From Hyphomicrobiales bacterium (lineage in GTDB: Bacteria > Pseudomonadota > Alphaproteobacteria > Rhizobiales > Rhizobiaceae): a stretch of 64,000 nucleotides of DNA. The stretch covers positions 24,369 to 88,368 of the forward strand of contig UBUL01000025.1 in assembly GCA_900468625.1 (NCBI GenBank), given 5' to 3'. Both the position numbers and the translations under genes were made by a program. The notes under the pieces were generated by a model. The model was not told where the DNA came from. It ran no database searches and saw only the letters and a program-made list of their open reading frames with translations. Below are positions 25,934 through 35,334 of this stretch, one piece after another; position 1 is the stretch's first letter, and every line of letters begins with the position of its first letter.

Positions 25934-28510
25934 ATGGCATTGGAGACCTACAACCGCAAACGCGATTTCACCAAGACATCGGAACCAAAAGGTCGCACAA
26001 GCAGAAGAAAAGCCGCGTCGATCGGCAACAGTTTCGTCATCCAGAAGCATGACGCGCGCCGGCTCCACTATGATTTCCGCCTCGAGCTGGATGGCGTGCT
26101 GAAAAGCTGGGCGGTGACCAAGGGGCCGAGCCTGGTCGCCGGCGAAAAGCGGCTGGCGGTCCAAACCGAGGATCATCCCCTGGACTATGGCGATTTCGAA
26201 GGTACGATACCAAAGGGCGAGTATGGCGGCGGAACCGTCATCGTCTGGGATAAAGGCTCATGGACGGCAATTGGCGATCCGCACAGGGGATTGACCAAGG
26301 GACATCTCGAATTCGAGCTTCACGGTAAAAAGCTGGGCGGGCGCTGGCACCTGATCCGCATGGCGGGAAAGCCGCGCGAGAAGCGCGAAAACTGGCTGCT
26401 GATCAAGGGAGACGATGACGCGGCCCGCCCGGAAGGAGCGCCCGATATCCTGGAAGAACGACCGGAATCGGCCAAGACAGGACGGATCATCGACGAAGTC
26501 GAGGGCGAGAAGCCGGGCTGGTCCTCGAAGACGGGTAAGATCGATCGCGGACCGACAAGAACGGGGAACGGCTCTCTTGGGACGACATCGGACAAGACCG
26601 CACCGGAGACCGATAGAGAGCCTGTCGATCCCTCTTCCTTGAAGGGAGCAAGGAAAGCCGCCCTGCCGGTCTTTGTCGAGCCTGCCCTGGCGACACTGGT
26701 CTCCAAGCCACCCAAAGGCAAGCGCTGGCTCCACGAAATCAAATTCGACGGCTACCGGCTCGAGGTTCGCATCGAGGCAGGCCGCATCAAGCTGCTGACG
26801 CGCAGCGGCCTCGATTGGACCCAGAAGTTCGGCAAGGGGATCGTCGGCGCTTTCAAGGCTCTCCCGGTCGGCTCGGCCATCATCGATGGCGAACTGGTAG
26901 TCGAGCCCGCCGCCGGCGCCTCCGACTTTTCCGCCCTGCAGGCCGACCTCAGCGAAGGACGCAGCGACCGCTTCGTCTTCTACGCGTTCGATCTCATCCA
27001 CCTCGACGGCTACGATCTTACCGTCTGTCCTTTGATCAGCCGCAAGGAATTGCTGCGGAAGATCATTCCCTCGGAAACCGGGATACTCCGCTTCAGCAGT
27101 CATTTTGATGAAAACGGCGATCTGCTGCTGAGCCATGCCTGCCGGTTGAGTCTGGAAGGGATCGTCTCCAAGGTCGCCGACGATCCCTATCGCTCCGGCC
27201 GCAGCAAGACATGGGTCAAATCGAAATGTTCGTCACGGCAGGAATTCGTCATAGGTGGCTGGGTGCCGTCGACGACATCGCGAAACGCGATCGGCTCCCT
27301 GGTTCTCGGCGTCTACGAGCATGGCAAGCTGGAGCACGTCGGCCGTGTCGGAACGGGATATACGCACACGGTCGCCGAACAGCTGTTCAAAAGGCTCAGC
27401 CGCCTGAAAGCGGAGGAAAGTCCTTTCGCATCCAAGCTGACGGCGGAAGAACATCGCGGCGTCCGCTTCACACGGCCCGACCTGGTCGCGGAAGTCGAAT
27501 TCCGCGCCTGGACTGCAGACGGCCATCTGCGCCATGCCTCCTTCCGCGGCCTGAGAGAAGACAAGAACCCCCTCGATATCGTTCGGGAAACACCGAAATC
27601 CGCCGGCAAAGCATCAGCCGGGAAACCCGCACGAAGCAGCGTATCCCTGACCCACGGCGATCGCCTCTACTGGCCGGACGAGGGCGTGACCAAGACGGGA
27701 CTTGCGGATTACTACACCGAGGTCTGGCGCTACATGGGACCTTTTGTCGTCGGCCGGCCGCTCGCGCTCGTGCGCTGCCCGAACGGGATCGGCGGCCAGC
27801 ATTTCTTCCAGAAGCACGCCTGGAAAGGCATGAACCGGAACATCGCATTGGCAAAGGACCCGCAAGACGAAGAGCCCTATGTGAGCATTAATGATCTGAA
27901 CGGCCTGATCGGCCTCGTGCAGGCGGCCGTCCTCGAGATCCACCCCTGGGGATCCAGGGTCGGCAATTGGGAAAAGCCTGACACGATCATCATGGATCTC
28001 GATCCCGGTCCGAACGTCGCATGGACCGAGGTCGTCGCGGCTGCGGAAGAGACGGGCGAACGGCTGAAACGGGCGGGTCTCGTTCCCTTCGTCAAGACAT
28101 CCGGCGGCAAGGGACTGCACATCGTTTGCCCGCTCGTTGCCAAGGCCGAATGGCCTGCCGTCAAGGCCTTCACGAAGGGCATCGCCGATGCGATGGCGGC
28201 AGACAGCCCCGATCGTTACGTCTCGACCATCACCAAATCGAAACGCCGCGGCAAGATCCTTGTCGATTATCTTCGAAATCAGCGAGGCTCGACCGCGGTC
28301 GCGCCCTATTCGACCCGCGCTCGTCCGGGAGCCGCCGTCTCCATGCCTCTGTCGTGGGAAGAATTGAACTCCGCCATCGGCCCGGACTATTTCACCGTGC
28401 TCAACGTATCGTCGCGGCTTGCGGCATTCCGATCGGACCCCTGGGCCGACTTCCGGCGTGCCGCCGTACCGCTGCGCCAGACTGATCCCAAACGGAAACC
28501 CGGGTCGTGA
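25934..28510 (+). CDS. ligD: ATP-dependent DNA ligase LigD (phosphoesterase-ligase-polymerase)
   Basis: This 858-residue enzyme has three domains. Residues about 35-180 are the 3'-phosphoesterase (GNSFVIQKHDARRLHYDFRL). Residues about 230-560 are the ligase, with motif I EIKFDGYRLEVRIEAG (Lys near residue 269). Residues about 570-858 are the primase-polymerase, with the metal-binding MDLDPGPNVAWTE and KTSGGKGLHIVCPL. It repairs double-strand breaks with Ku: it cleans ends, fills gaps and seals nicks. It starts 2 nt after the ku stop, so translation is coupled. It ends 52 nt from the second, convergent ku gene. Confidence 0.97.
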   Translation: MALETYNRKRDFTKTSEPKGRTSRRKAASIGNSFVIQKHDARRLHYDFRLELDGVLKSWAVTKGPSLVAGEKRLAVQTEDHPLDYGDFEGTIPKGEYGGGTVIVWDKGSWTAIGDPHRGLTKGHLEFELHGKKLGGRWHLIRMAGKPREKRENWLLIKGDDDAARPEGAPDILEERPESAKTGRIIDEVEGEKPGWSSKTGKIDRGPTRTGNGSLGTTSDKTAPETDREPVDPSSLKGARKAALPVFVEPALATLVSKPPKGKRWLHEIKFDGYRLEVRIEAGRIKLLTRSGLDWTQKFGKGIVGAFKALPVGSAIIDGELVVEPAAGASDFSALQADLSEGRSDRFVFYAFDLIHLDGYDLTVCPLISRKELLRKIIPSETGILRFSSHFDENGDLLLSHACRLSLEGIVSKVADDPYRSGRSKTWVKSKCSSRQEFVIGGWVPSTTSRNAIGSLVLGVYEHGKLEHVGRVGTGYTHTVAEQLFKRLSRLKAEESPFASKLTAEEHRGVRFTRPDLVAEVEFRAWTADGHLRHASFRGLREDKNPLDIVRETPKSAGKASAGKPARSSVSLTHGDRLYWPDEGVTKTGLADYYTEVWRYMGPFVVGRPLALVRCPNGIGGQHFFQKHAWKGMNRNIALAKDPQDEEPYVSINDLNGLIGLVQAAVLEIHPWGSRVGNWEKPDTIIMDLDPGPNVAWTEVVAAAEETGERLKRAGLVPFVKTSGGKGLHIVCPLVAKAEWPAVKAFTKGIADAMAADSPDRYVSTITKSKRRGKILVDYLRNQRGSTAVAPYSTRARPGAAVSMPLSWEELNSAIGPDYFTVLNVSSRLAAFRSDPWADFRRAAVPLRQTDPKRKPGS

Positions 28511-28562
28511 CAGGCGTCCGTCACAGAGCGCAATTCCCGGAGCAAAAGCCCCACCACGCGGA

Positions 28563-29369
28563 CTACCGCTTCCGGACACCCTTTTCCCGCGAAAGGCTCT
28601 TTCGAAGCGCGTCCATGATATTGATGACATTGCCCGGAGCGGACGTTTCCTCCACCTTTGCCCTGGCGGGAGGCTTGCGGCCTTTTTTCCTGGAAGCGAT
28701 GATATCGAGAAGCTTGTCCTGGACGGGATCGGAGACCATTTCGGGGTCCCATGGCTTTGTACGCTCTTCTATCAGCTCCCGGACAAGCTTCATCAGCTTG
28801 GCGTCGACGGGTTTTGTTTCGATATCTTCGAAATAATCCTTTTCATCGCGGACCTCGTCGCCAAATCGCAGGGTCCAAAGGACGATCCCTCTGTCTCGCG
28901 GCTCCAGCATGACGGCACGTTCACGGCGATACATGACGAGGCGGGAAATGCCGACCATGCCGCTCGCCGCCATTGCGTCGCGGATGACGCAGTAAGCCTC
29001 TTCGCCAACCGTATCGTTCGGCGTCAGGTAGTGCGGCGCATCGAACCAGACCCATTCCAGGCTATCGCGGGGCACGAACATCTCGATTTCGATCGTTCGG
29101 GTGCTTTCCAGGGCGACCGCGTCGAGCTCTTCATCCTCAAGCATGACGTAGTCACCTTCGCCACGCTCATATCCCTTGACCTCGTCATCTTCATCGACCG
29201 CCTTGCCGGTGACGGAATCCACATACCGGCTGACGATGCGGTTGCCCGTATTTCTGTTGAGAGTATGAAAGCGAACCTTCTCATTGTCGCTGGTCGCCGT
29301 CGCCATGGCGACGGGGCAGGTCACCAGCGAGAGTTTGAGATAGCCTTTCCAGAAAGAGCGCGGCGCCAT
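28563..29369 (-). CDS. ku: Second Ku protein
   Basis: This 268-residue paralogue shares the Ku core (FWKGYLKLSLVTCPVAMAT, VRFHTLNRNTGNRIVSRYVD, VKGYERGEGDYVMLEDEELD, DAKLMKLVRELIEERT) but has a shorter basic tail ending SREKGVRKR. The sequences differ enough that heterodimers are possible. The start is ATG 29369 with GGAG 8 nt upstream; the longer frame to 29498 is rejected. Rhizobia commonly carry several ku genes. It is convergent with ligD and has a weaker EcfG-like box upstream. Confidence 0.94.
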   Translation of the reverse strand: MAPRSFWKGYLKLSLVTCPVAMATATSDNEKVRFHTLNRNTGNRIVSRYVDSVTGKAVDEDDEVKGYERGEGDYVMLEDEELDAVALESTRTIEIEMFVPRDSLEWVWFDAPHYLTPNDTVGEEAYCVIRDAMAASGMVGISRLVMYRRERAVMLEPRDRGIVLWTLRFGDEVRDEKDYFEDIETKPVDAKLMKLVRELIEERTKPWDPEMVSDPVQDKLLDIIASRKKGRKPPARAKVEETSAPGNVINIMDALRKSLSREKGVRKR

Positions 29370-29392
29370 AGGTTTTCTCCAGGATCGAAAGA

Positions 29393-29418
29393 AACCCGTC
29401 TCGGCCGTGCTTGGTTCC
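29393..29418 (-). promoter_or_regulatory. Weak EcfG-like promoter for the second ku gene
   Basis: On the minus strand GGAAC is followed by 17 nt and GGTT. It matches the pattern seen upstream of three other stress-type genes here. The -10 is about 24 nt before the start codon, close but feasible. Confidence 0.4.
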
Positions 29419-29634
29419 GCTTCCCGATAGATTATTGCAAGTTCAGGTGAGAAGCGGCCGGCATGTGGCGGCGGGAAATGGCAAATCTCGTCCGGCATGA
29501 TGGTGCTCTCGGATCAAGCACACCGCTTTTGCGCTCACCCGCGACGGAGCCATTCATACAGCAGGCTCCCAAGATGGCGGATCCGGCATGGCAGAGCGTA
29601 TGATTTGAAAATCGGAACGCTTGCCGTCTGCCCT

Positions 29635-29871
29635 TCAACAATCCAGCAAGAACCGCTCGAGCTTGCCAGTTGGGCTGCCGAAAAACAAATCTTTGAACAA
29701 TGTGGAAACGAGCCGTGGGCGCAAACCGGGCCTCTCATCGATCAGCACCACCGAACGCTTTTTTATTTCGATGGTAATTGTACGCACATCGTCACTGCGA
29801 CGATACTTCCAAGAATCGAGTAAATTAAATCCGTTCTGTGCCGCCCATGCCGCAACAATCTGCGCCGTCAT
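29635..29871 (-). CDS. Hypothetical protein
   Basis: This 78-residue protein starts at ATG 29871 with AAAGGATAGGTC in front. It has mixed alpha/beta character, with MTAQIVAAWAAQNGFNLLDS, a strand-rich DDVRTITIEIKKRSVVLID stretch and a hydrophobic C-terminus. No signal peptide or membrane helix is present, and I do not recognise the family. It sits alone after the NHEJ island. Confidence 0.6.
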   Translation of the reverse strand: MTAQIVAAWAAQNGFNLLDSWKYRRSDDVRTITIEIKKRSVVLIDERPGLRPRLVSTLFKDLFFGSPTGKLERFLLDC

Positions 29872-30206
29872 GACCTATCCTTTTGCGGAGATGAAGCGGC
29901 CATCTTGCGCGTTCAAATCATTCCGCTACTCAGCGAATAGCCTGAGTGGGCGAAAAAGGTCCAGTGCCAAATTGGCCAGCCGGTCGATTGTCCGAGGGCT
30001 GTTGCAGGTTGGACTCACACCCGGAAGTCGAGCGTCGATCGGCAGGAGAGCACCAAGCTTTGACACGTGCGGAGCCAGGCGTTTAGTCCTGGCATTTACC
30101 AAAGCCTGAGGCAGATAAACCGTTCGAGATCCGCCATCGGGCAAATCTGCCTCCATAAAGATGAAGCGGGCTTCGTCGCTCGCAAGCGGGCGTCTTCAAC
30201 GGCCTG
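29872..30206. other. Intergenic region without a clear gene
   Basis: A 76-codon minus-strand frame at 29926-30156 lacks a ribosome site and is not accepted as a gene. Nothing else was recognised. Confidence 0.4.
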
Positions 30207-30383
30207 CTAGCGAACCAACTTCGCAATTTGCGGCTCTGGCGGCGCGGAGTTCTCGTGCCGCCCGGAAGTCAACCCGATGATGACCGCAACGACGGCGACC
30301 GCCACGTAAACGATGGTGCCTTTAGGCTTTCGGTCCGCTATGCAATGCCGTGTCGACTCTAGCGCGTGTGGACGTTCAGACAT
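30207..30383 (-). CDS. Small single-pass membrane protein
   Basis: A 58-residue reading frame starts at ATG 30383 with AAAGGA 6 nt upstream and ends TAG. A polar, basic N-terminus is followed by one hydrophobic helix (GTIVYVAVAVVAVIIGLTSG) near residues 23-42 and a short polar tail. The positive-inside rule would put the N-terminus in the cytoplasm. The function is unknown. The gene is shorter than usual ORF cut-offs. Confidence 0.6.
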   Translation of the reverse strand: MSERPHALESTRHCIADRKPKGTIVYVAVAVVAVIIGLTSGRHENSAPPEPQIAKLVR

Positions 30384-30529
30384 CTTGTTCCTTTGACGTT
30401 GAAGGACGCTTATCTAGTCGATCAGAAGCACCTAATGAACGCCCAGATTCGCCTGCCTCCCTTGCAAAGGGCGAATAGCTGCATGCTCTTTTGCCTCTTG
30501 CTCGTTCTACAAATGCGCCGCAGCCTGGT

Positions 30530-31114
30530 TCAGCCGGCTGCCCAGGTCCACAGGCAGAGCGCCCCTCCCATCAGGCCCAGAGCCGAAGAGCCCCACCACA
30601 CAAAGCGCTTCCGGGTGAGTGCCGCCACCGCCCCTAAAGCAATCGATACCTGTAACATGGCGACCGCATATGCATACAAGTGGTGGTGATGAATAAGCTC
30701 ATTGGCTTCGTCATCCTTCCGATCTCTCGCCTTTTCGAGCTCCTGCGCTTGAACGCTGGCAGCTTTTTGCTCGTCCGCGTATCTTTGGAGTGTCTTATCA
30801 AGATCAGGCGATGCCGGCTTGCCGTCAGCAACCAGAAGCCCCTTCTGCGCCTCGAGGATCGCGGCCTTGATGCCTTTTGCCTGATAATAGGCCCACTGAT
30901 CGGAGGCCTGGGCTTGCTTTTGCGTGGCCTCGGTCTTGAGAGCCAACGCCTCGTTGATAGTTCCACCTGCCAGAAGCGAGCCGAGCGCCGCAAGAGCGGC
31001 AAAGAACGCCGTCGTCAAAGCGATCGAGCGTAGCAGCGAGGCGGACTTTTTCTCGATCTCCTCATCGATCGCCTCCCGCAATTTATCGGTATCGACCTCA
31101 ATCTCTTCAGGCAT
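30530..31114 (-). CDS. DUF4337 membrane protein
   Basis: The 194-residue protein begins with an acidic stretch (MPEEIEVDTDKLREAIDEEIEKK), then a membrane helix (ALTTAFFAALAALGSLLAGG) near residues 37-56, a long coiled-coil-like middle (EATQKQAQASDQWAYYQAKG, QAQELEKARDRKDDEANEL) and two C-terminal membrane helices. That order fits the DUF4337 family, whose function is unknown. Tandem ATGs at 31117 and 31114 are possible; 31114 has 7-nt spacing to GGAG. It appears monocistronic. Confidence 0.82.
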   Translation of the reverse strand: MPEEIEVDTDKLREAIDEEIEKKSASLLRSIALTTAFFAALAALGSLLAGGTINEALALKTEATQKQAQASDQWAYYQAKGIKAAILEAQKGLLVADGKPASPDLDKTLQRYADEQKAASVQAQELEKARDRKDDEANELIHHHHLYAYAVAMLQVSIALGAVAALTRKRFVWWGSSALGLMGGALCLWTWAAG

Positions 31115-31501
31115 CATGCAACTCCGAAAATTGAAAACCGGCATTGCTGCGCGGATCGTTGAGCGATCATGGCGTGGCCAAGTTGCGATCTCAATAGCCG
31201 GCCTGTCGTCGGGATGGCTTTCAAACAGAATACTGGTACCGTCATCTCATCAAGGATGGGTTTCAGACGGGAGCCTGACTGGACCGTGCGAGCTCACGCC
31301 GCAGCGGCTGCCTCATTCCGTAAAAAACGCAGCGAGCGATGGAGCGTCACGCCAGAGCCGGATGATTTTGGATTCATTCGACCTAAAATCTGAATCCGCT
31401 CTGGAATAGGAGAAGTAGAGCATGATGTCGTCCGAAATCCCTTGACGCTTTTCGGCATGCTCTACTGATCTATGCTCATCGAATGGTAAGCGAAAGGGCA
31501 C

Positions 31502-31810
31502 TTACTCAACCGAAAGAACTTCACCCGTACGCCGGTCGATGACAACCTTTATATCGTCGCCGTCGCTGTCCGAACCCCGCACGATGAAGACATTTCGCCT
31601 GCGCGCGACATCATCTACCTCGCGCACCCCTTCACCCCGCGCAATACGGATGGCCTGACGTTCGCTGATACCCATGTCGACGGGCGGCGGCTCCATGCCG
31701 GGATTGACGCGCACACCGCCAGGACCGATCTCGATACTTTGTGAGAACGATGGTGTTGCTGACATGAGCGTCACTACTGCAATCGCCGTTACGGCAAGGT
31801 TCTTGAACAT
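31502..31810 (-). CDS. Secreted PepSY-like small protein
   Basis: This 102-residue protein has a signal peptide (MFKNLAVTAIAVVTLMSATPSFSQS) and a C-terminal domain reading ISERQAIRIARGEGVREVDDV, VFIVRGSDSDGDDIKVVIDR and TGEVLSVE. The layout, in which a helix is followed by a strand pair ending in an RTGEVL-type loop, is that of PepSY/YpeB-like domains. It is predicted periplasmic. Such proteins are thought to inhibit or modulate peptidases, but the role here is unknown. Confidence 0.78.
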   Translation of the reverse strand: MFKNLAVTAIAVVTLMSATPSFSQSIEIGPGGVRVNPGMEPPPVDMGISERQAIRIARGEGVREVDDVARRRNVFIVRGSDSDGDDIKVVIDRRTGEVLSVE

Positions 31811-31938
31811 GGGGCATCCGAAAAGGTTATAGGAATCGTGTCTTCACAATTTTCTCTCGCTGTTTCACGGCAAATAATCAAGAGCCGGATTCATGCGCTG
31901 ATAGGCTTCGACGCCGACATTGCGAGAAATCCGACCGA

Positions 31939-32220
31939 TCATTGCATCTGCCCAGCTGCTTCTCTGATGGCATGATGTTTTGGAAATCGGATGACCTTGG
32001 AGGAAGGCGCAAACCTGTATTCCTCCGCCCGCAAAAGATGATCGATCACCTTCATGAGATCCGGATCGCGCAGGCCCGGGAAAGCCAGAGCCGCCTCCCC
32101 CATAAGCGTCGTGAGAATGACCGCCGGCGGATAGCCCGCTGTGATCAGAACCATAAGATTGTCAGCCAGGCCACTCATTGCCCTGCGCGCGCCGCCAACC
32201 ACATCATGTGTTTGTCGCAT
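31939..32220 (-). CDS. Hypothetical protein
   Basis: This 93-residue protein has a hydrophobic central part (GLADNLMVLITAGYPPAVILTTLMGEAALAF) and a basic C-terminus. The ribosome site upstream of ATG 32220 is weak, so this is a coding call by composition. No family is recognised. Confidence 0.6.
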   Translation of the reverse strand: MRQTHDVVGGARRAMSGLADNLMVLITAGYPPAVILTTLMGEAALAFPGLRDPDLMKVIDHLLRAEEYRFAPSSKVIRFPKHHAIREAAGQMQ

Positions 32221-33036
32221 TTAGGATTTCTCGTTGTTGATCCAACGCAATCCCGGTAGCAGCATGCGGCTTGCCCAATGGTATAAATAGTCGGCTGAAT
32301 TTTAATGATCGGGTCTGGGATCGGCGCAACCGCAGCCCGTCCACTCCGTGAGCGGAGCCAAGGATTGCCGACCGAGCCAATGCTGGCCGGCGGAGCCTGG
32401 GACAGATGCGTCGCGCCTCGCGATTCCCCCTAAATCAAGGTGGCGCCATGACGAGGCGGGGCTGATTTTTCGTTCGAATAATGGTGGCCAGAGAGCCGTC
32501 TCAGACGGTGATTCAGACTATGGTCTGAACATGAAAGGCATAGGTCCTATGGCTGTGGAAAGGTGAGATTGTGACGATATTGTAGTGCGCGATGATTTTG
32601 CGGGAGACAACGGCACTGGGGATAACAGATGTTTTGTGAAGGAAGTTCGCATGAGCATTCACTCCGCTGCTGATATTACCAGGATCGACCGTGCGCTTGC
32701 TCCAACGACAAGACGAACGCCCCCCGACCGCCAGCGGCGATGATAAATGGACAAAAAACAACTGCCTGCTCTCCCGATTTCACATTCTGCAATCCCGACT
32801 GATCGGACGAGGAATGAACCTAATCAATCCGATGCCGGCAGCACTCGATGAATTAGATCATTGAGTCGTTTCCGATGCATAGCCAGTCGGATGGTCACAA
32901 CAAAATCAGCAGCAAGATGTGCTATGGCTGCACTCCGCTTATCAAGAAAGTGACTGCAGATATGGAAAGTATGAAAATACGCATCGATCAAAACATGTTC
33001 CAGTTCGGAACAGACAGTCGATGGAGTTGAGAATTG
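32221..33036. other. Long intergenic stretch without a convincing gene
   Basis: Only very short frames are seen, for example 30 codons from ATG 32651 after GAAGGAAG, followed closely by 34 codons from ATG 32747. These are too short to support. Codon bias is weak in all frames, which suggests eroded DNA. Confidence 0.5.
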
Positions 33037-33249
33037 ATGGCAGCCATAAATACACCACCGACAAGCGAAACGTCGAGAACGCAACACATGAAGGCGTGCA
33101 TATTCGCACTTGAGCCTTCTGTCGAAGGCTTGTTCAACGCGGCATTGAAGGCCGGCTGGGATCAAGAACCCGTTCTTGTTGCAATCATCAATATCGCCGC
33201 GAACAGTGCTGAAAAAATCAAATCATCGCCTCGTGTGATGCATTCATAA
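33037..33249 (+). CDS. Possible small hypothetical protein
   Basis: This 70-codon frame begins at ATG 33037 with GGAG 10 nt upstream. The C-terminal half (EPSVEGLFNAALKAGWDQEP, VLVAIINIAANSAEKI) looks like an amphipathic helical domain, which is why it is kept. The surrounding DNA shows poor coding bias and the family is not recognised. Confidence 0.4.
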   Translation: MAAINTPPTSETSRTQHMKACIFALEPSVEGLFNAALKAGWDQEPVLVAIINIAANSAEKIKSSPRVMHS

Positions 33250-33706
33250 ACGGAAGCCCGGGCGGGCAAACCCATGTCGGACAGGAACGGCACGCCTGGT
33301 CCGAGCGATGCAGATCTATCTGGAAGCAGATGAAACGCCTCCTGATAGGCTCCGAGGAAATAATCGAAGATCCGAGTGCAGCTCCGGATGAGGTCGCAGA
33401 TGCGACCTCGGGACCTCGGAAACCTGGCGGGCATCGACTGCGTAGCTGTCTTTGAAAATGACGCCGCTTCAATCCCGCTCCACTATCGGATGGGAACGCG
33501 ATCGCAGCGGCCCAGATAACGATGGTAAAAGCATCCATGGAAAGGCTGCAACACTTCGCTTTCGACGGAAGGCGCGAGATACGTCTCGGGATTGACTGAG
33601 CGCCGGAAATCACGAAAGAGTGCACGTCCGTCGCCTTCTCCGTCTAGTTTCCCAGAACTCCGAAGAAGCATCGGCCCTATTCTATGGCAAGACAGGAGCA
33701 ACAGCC
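33250..33706. other. Intergenic region without a convincing gene
   Basis: Minus-strand frames at 33162-33434 and 33218-33625 lack ribosome sites and codon bias. Nothing else was recognised. Confidence 0.4.
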
Positions 33707-34084
33707 GTGGGTAAGCTTCCCGACATGACGAAACACCGCGGCTTTCCATCCGGCATGCCCGGAACAGGCGTCCAGTTTACCATTCGCCGCGCAAACCCGA
33801 AGGGCGTGACACCGATCAAGAAGTTGCCTCGCCGTGCGCGGCCGGGATCGCAGGAACACCGGATCGATGCCGCATTCCTGCACGCGCTCTGGCATCATTT
33901 CGGGGCGGAACCTTTCGAACGCGGCAATCTGGATGCCGCTCGCATCAATCTGCTCTTCGAACGCGAAGTCCTGCCGGCGGACAAGGATTTCGATCCGGCT
34001 TCCTATGAAGCCATGCTCGTCATCAACGAAAAACTGGCGCGCGAAAATTTCCCCGAAGCATTCGAAGACGTGATGGAAGTCTGA
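33707..34084 (+). CDS. Hypothetical protein
   Basis: The 125-residue basic protein starts at GTG 33707 with AGGAG 8 nt upstream; a longer frame to 33620 has no such site. It has a Lys/Arg-rich middle (IKKLPRRARPGSQEHR), then DAAFLHALWHHFGAEPFERG and an acidic helical C-terminus (NEKLARENFPEAFEDVMEV). No signal peptide or membrane segment is present. The family is not recognised. Confidence 0.65.
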   Translation: MGKLPDMTKHRGFPSGMPGTGVQFTIRRANPKGVTPIKKLPRRARPGSQEHRIDAAFLHALWHHFGAEPFERGNLDAARINLLFEREVLPADKDFDPASYEAMLVINEKLARENFPEAFEDVMEV

Positions 34085-34431
34085 CGACGCGCGGGAGCGC
34101 CGTCTCATTTCCTGTGGGAGAGCACGAAACTTCATACCGTCAGCACATGCCCCGGAGATGCATGTGGCAGTAATCCGTACGCATCCCGACCACGATGAAA
34201 AAGCGGAAATGGACGAACGATGTGGTGAACAACGTTCTCGCCTGGCAGAGTGACAATCAGGGCACCAACGAAGATGCGGCCAGACATTTCTTGAAGACCC
34301 ATGAGGACATCTGGACGACATGGGTGAGCACGGACGTTGCCCTGAAAGTGAAAGCCGCCTTGTAAAGCCTGATGTCGGCGACGCAGCCTCGACATCGAAT
34401 TATTTGTTACGCATATCCCTCGCCTTACGAG
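34085..34431. other. Intergenic region containing a gene fragment
   Basis: Apart from the substrate-binding protein fragment at 34195-34365 no feature is recognised. It separates the 125-aa gene from the convergent XRE regulator. Confidence 0.5.
34195..34365 (+). pseudogene. C-terminal fragment of a glycine betaine/choline-type ABC substrate-binding protein
   Basis: The 56 codons from ATG 34195 to TAA 34365 encode MKKRKWTNDVVNNVLAWQS at the start, then GTNEDAARHFLKTHEDIWTTW and VALKVKAAL. This resembles the C-terminal end of OpuAC/ProX-type binding proteins, where an EDAA-x-HFL helix and a terminal W..W motif occur. In-frame stops lie just upstream (TAA 34171-34173), and no signal peptide, ATPase or permease gene is near. 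It is most likely a decayed remnant. The family match is from pattern recognition only. Confidence 0.55.
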
Positions 34432-35307
34432 TCAGCAGGTCCGCTTGCGCTTCATCATGGCTTTCAGCCCCTCGGCCCCGGCCTCGTCGATCGGCGTATA
34501 GACGATCATACGGTCGTCGTTGCTGGGACTTGCCCACCAATTGTTGGATTGCAAGGCAAGGATCGTGCCGTCGGCCAGGCGGAACCGCTTTACGACATTC
34601 TCGATGCCTTTGAGCTGATAGCGGTCCCATACGATACGGAATTGATCGGAGACGCTCATATAGCGCTCCAGCTGGCGCTCCCAGGCCGGATCGTCGAGGT
34701 GCTCGGCCATGGAGGCGCGGAAGAGCGCGGCCATGCTGGCCAGTACCTCATCGGGATTGACCTGGCTGGCGCGCCAAGCGGGATTGACGAGAGACAGGTA
34801 GATGCAGTTCCGGTCTTCAAGCGGGATCGCATCGAGATCGACCCCGACAAGACGGCGATAGGCCTCGTTGAAGCCGCGTATATTGTAACGCTTCGTCTGG
34901 ATCAGGGCCGGGTAAGGGCAAAGCTGATCGAGAATGGATTGGCTGGCCATGGTGAGCGGCTCACAGACCCTTGGATTTTCCAAACGGGGCGGCACCGGCA
35001 GATTGGCCAATCTGAACAGGTGCTCCGTCTCGACTTCGTTGAATTCCAGGGCATGCGCAACGGAGAGAAGGACGCGCGGCGAAACCCGGATCGGCCGGCC
35101 CTGCTCGAGCTTCGTATACCAGGTGATGCCGATATCGGCACGCGACGCCACTTCCTCCCGCCGCAATCCGGGTGTACGAACCCGTCCCGCGCGACCAAGG
35201 CCCAGTCGCTGCGGGTCGAGGCTTTCCCGCCGCCTTCGCAGCATTTCACCCAGTTCCTGCGCCCGCGAGAGCGCCTGATTGGGGGCGATATCGAGCGTAC
35301 CGTGCAT
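34432..35307 (-). CDS. XRE-family regulator with MmyB-like ligand domain
   Basis: The 291-residue protein has a helix-turn-helix at about residues 14-90 (LGEMLRRRRESL, TPGLRREEVASRADIGITWYTKLEQGR) and a C-terminal domain of the MmyB/MLTR ligand-binding type (YPALIQTKRYNIRGFNEAYRRLV and LQSNNWWASPSNDDRMIVY near the end). The start is ATG 35307 with GGAGAGTGGAA; a longer frame to 35328 exists. It is divergent from a DHA2 exporter gene, so it probably represses that exporter and itself. Repeated TACCAGT words in the gap are likely operators. Confidence 0.9.
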   Translation of the reverse strand: MHGTLDIAPNQALSRAQELGEMLRRRRESLDPQRLGLGRAGRVRTPGLRREEVASRADIGITWYTKLEQGRPIRVSPRVLLSVAHALEFNEVETEHLFRLANLPVPPRLENPRVCEPLTMASQSILDQLCPYPALIQTKRYNIRGFNEAYRRLVGVDLDAIPLEDRNCIYLSLVNPAWRASQVNPDEVLASMAALFRASMAEHLDDPAWERQLERYMSVSDQFRIVWDRYQLKGIENVVKRFRLADGTILALQSNNWWASPSNDDRMIVYTPIDEAGAEGLKAMMKRKRTC

Positions 35308-35334
35308 TTCCACTCTCCAGCCTGACACTTTTTA

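Noticed and set aside
29926..30156. 76-codon minus-strand frame
   Set aside because: There is no ribosome site, and the composition looks like non-coding DNA.
33162..33625. Two overlapping minus-strand frames
   Set aside because: Weak codon bias, no ribosome sites, and they overlap a plausible plus-strand frame.
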